Shown here: piece after piece, positions 14,736-14,790 of the stretch | Position numbering within the stretch: the first letter of the stretch is position 1 | Layout: the number at the start of each line of letters is the position of its first letter | Origin: RQOF01 sp964461135 | GTDB taxonomy: Bacteria; Calditrichota; Calditrichia; RBG-13-44-9 | Length of the DNA stretch: 14,790 bases | Direction of reading: 5' to 3' | Assembly (NCBI GenBank): GCA_964461135.1 | Contig: CAYWTB010000110.1 | Location: forward strand, 1 to 14,790 | Notes under the pieces: generated by a model | What the model was told of the DNA's origin: nothing | Database searches by the model: none | What the model saw: only the letters and a program-made list of their open reading frames with translations | Translations under genes and position numbers: made by a program

Positions 14736-14790
14736 TGTCAGGGGGCACTCAAAGTGTACCAGCTGTGGGCACATCAAAGTGTACCATAAA
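14736..14790. mobile_element. IS21-like insertion-sequence end (truncated by window)
   Basis: Starting with TGTCA at 14736, the sequence holds two imperfect direct repeats 25 bp apart: GGGCACTCAAAGTGTACCA (14743-14761) and GGGCACATCAAAGTGTACCA (14767-14786). Multiple terminal transposase-binding repeats of this spacing behind a 5'-TG end are typical of IS21-family elements, and repeats with an AAAGTGTACCA core are familiar from that group. The transposase (istA/istB) genes would lie beyond the window's right edge. The boundary at 14736 is inferred from the TG rule and the change from AT-rich sequence. Confidence 0.55.

Overview
The window looks like chromosomal DNA from a Gram-negative member of the FCB (Fibrobacteres-Chlorobi-Bacteroidetes) supergroup, most like Calditrichota, Marinimicrobia, Ignavibacteriota or KSB1-type lineages. 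The evidence is two proteins with a C-terminal type IX secretion (T9SS type A) sorting domain of the 'QNYPNPFN...YDVLGR...SGIY' kind, many exported proteins cleaved before Gln, a PEGA-domain Ser/Thr kinase, and a dispersed 'GTCATTTCGAGCGAAG' palindromic repeat. The lineage is inferred from these features; there is no marker gene in the window.

Layout: all nine convincing genes are on the minus strand, so transcription runs from high to low coordinates. From the right: an IS21-like insertion-sequence end at the window edge (14736-14790); about 790 bp of AT-rich DNA with no gene; a short T9SS-sorted protein (13387-13947) and a modular secreted protein (12006-13295), closed by a strong terminator (11915-11961); a membrane Ser/Thr kinase with three extracytoplasmic PEGA domains (9980-11764); two tandem paralogues that combine TPRs with a CsgG/FlgO-like domain (8568-9626 and 7191-8519, probably one transcript); a 939-residue PQQ-type beta-propeller protein with a T9SS signal (4278-7097); a 263-bp nested palindromic repeat (3744-4006); an outer-membrane beta-barrel protein (2593-3720); a small alpha-helical protein of unknown function (1935-2399); and a second modular secreted protein (1032-1814) that shares its N-terminal domain with the one at 12006-13295.

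The left 1 kb has no intact gene. It holds a terminator hairpin, a compound inverted repeat (852-961) and one fairly convincing outer-membrane-protein remnant (368-547), with a second weaker candidate (641-827). This suggests a decayed, repeat-accumulating flank.

Taken together, the region is an envelope and cell-surface island: sensing or signalling (kinase with PEGA domains, CsgG/TPR lipoprotein pair), secreted or surface-attached proteins (propeller, modular proteins, short T9SS protein) and an outer-membrane barrel. The most interesting candidates are the kinase plus TPR-CsgG paralogue module, the duplicated N-terminal export/assembly domain carried by two otherwise unrelated proteins, and the nested palindrome upstream of the barrel gene.
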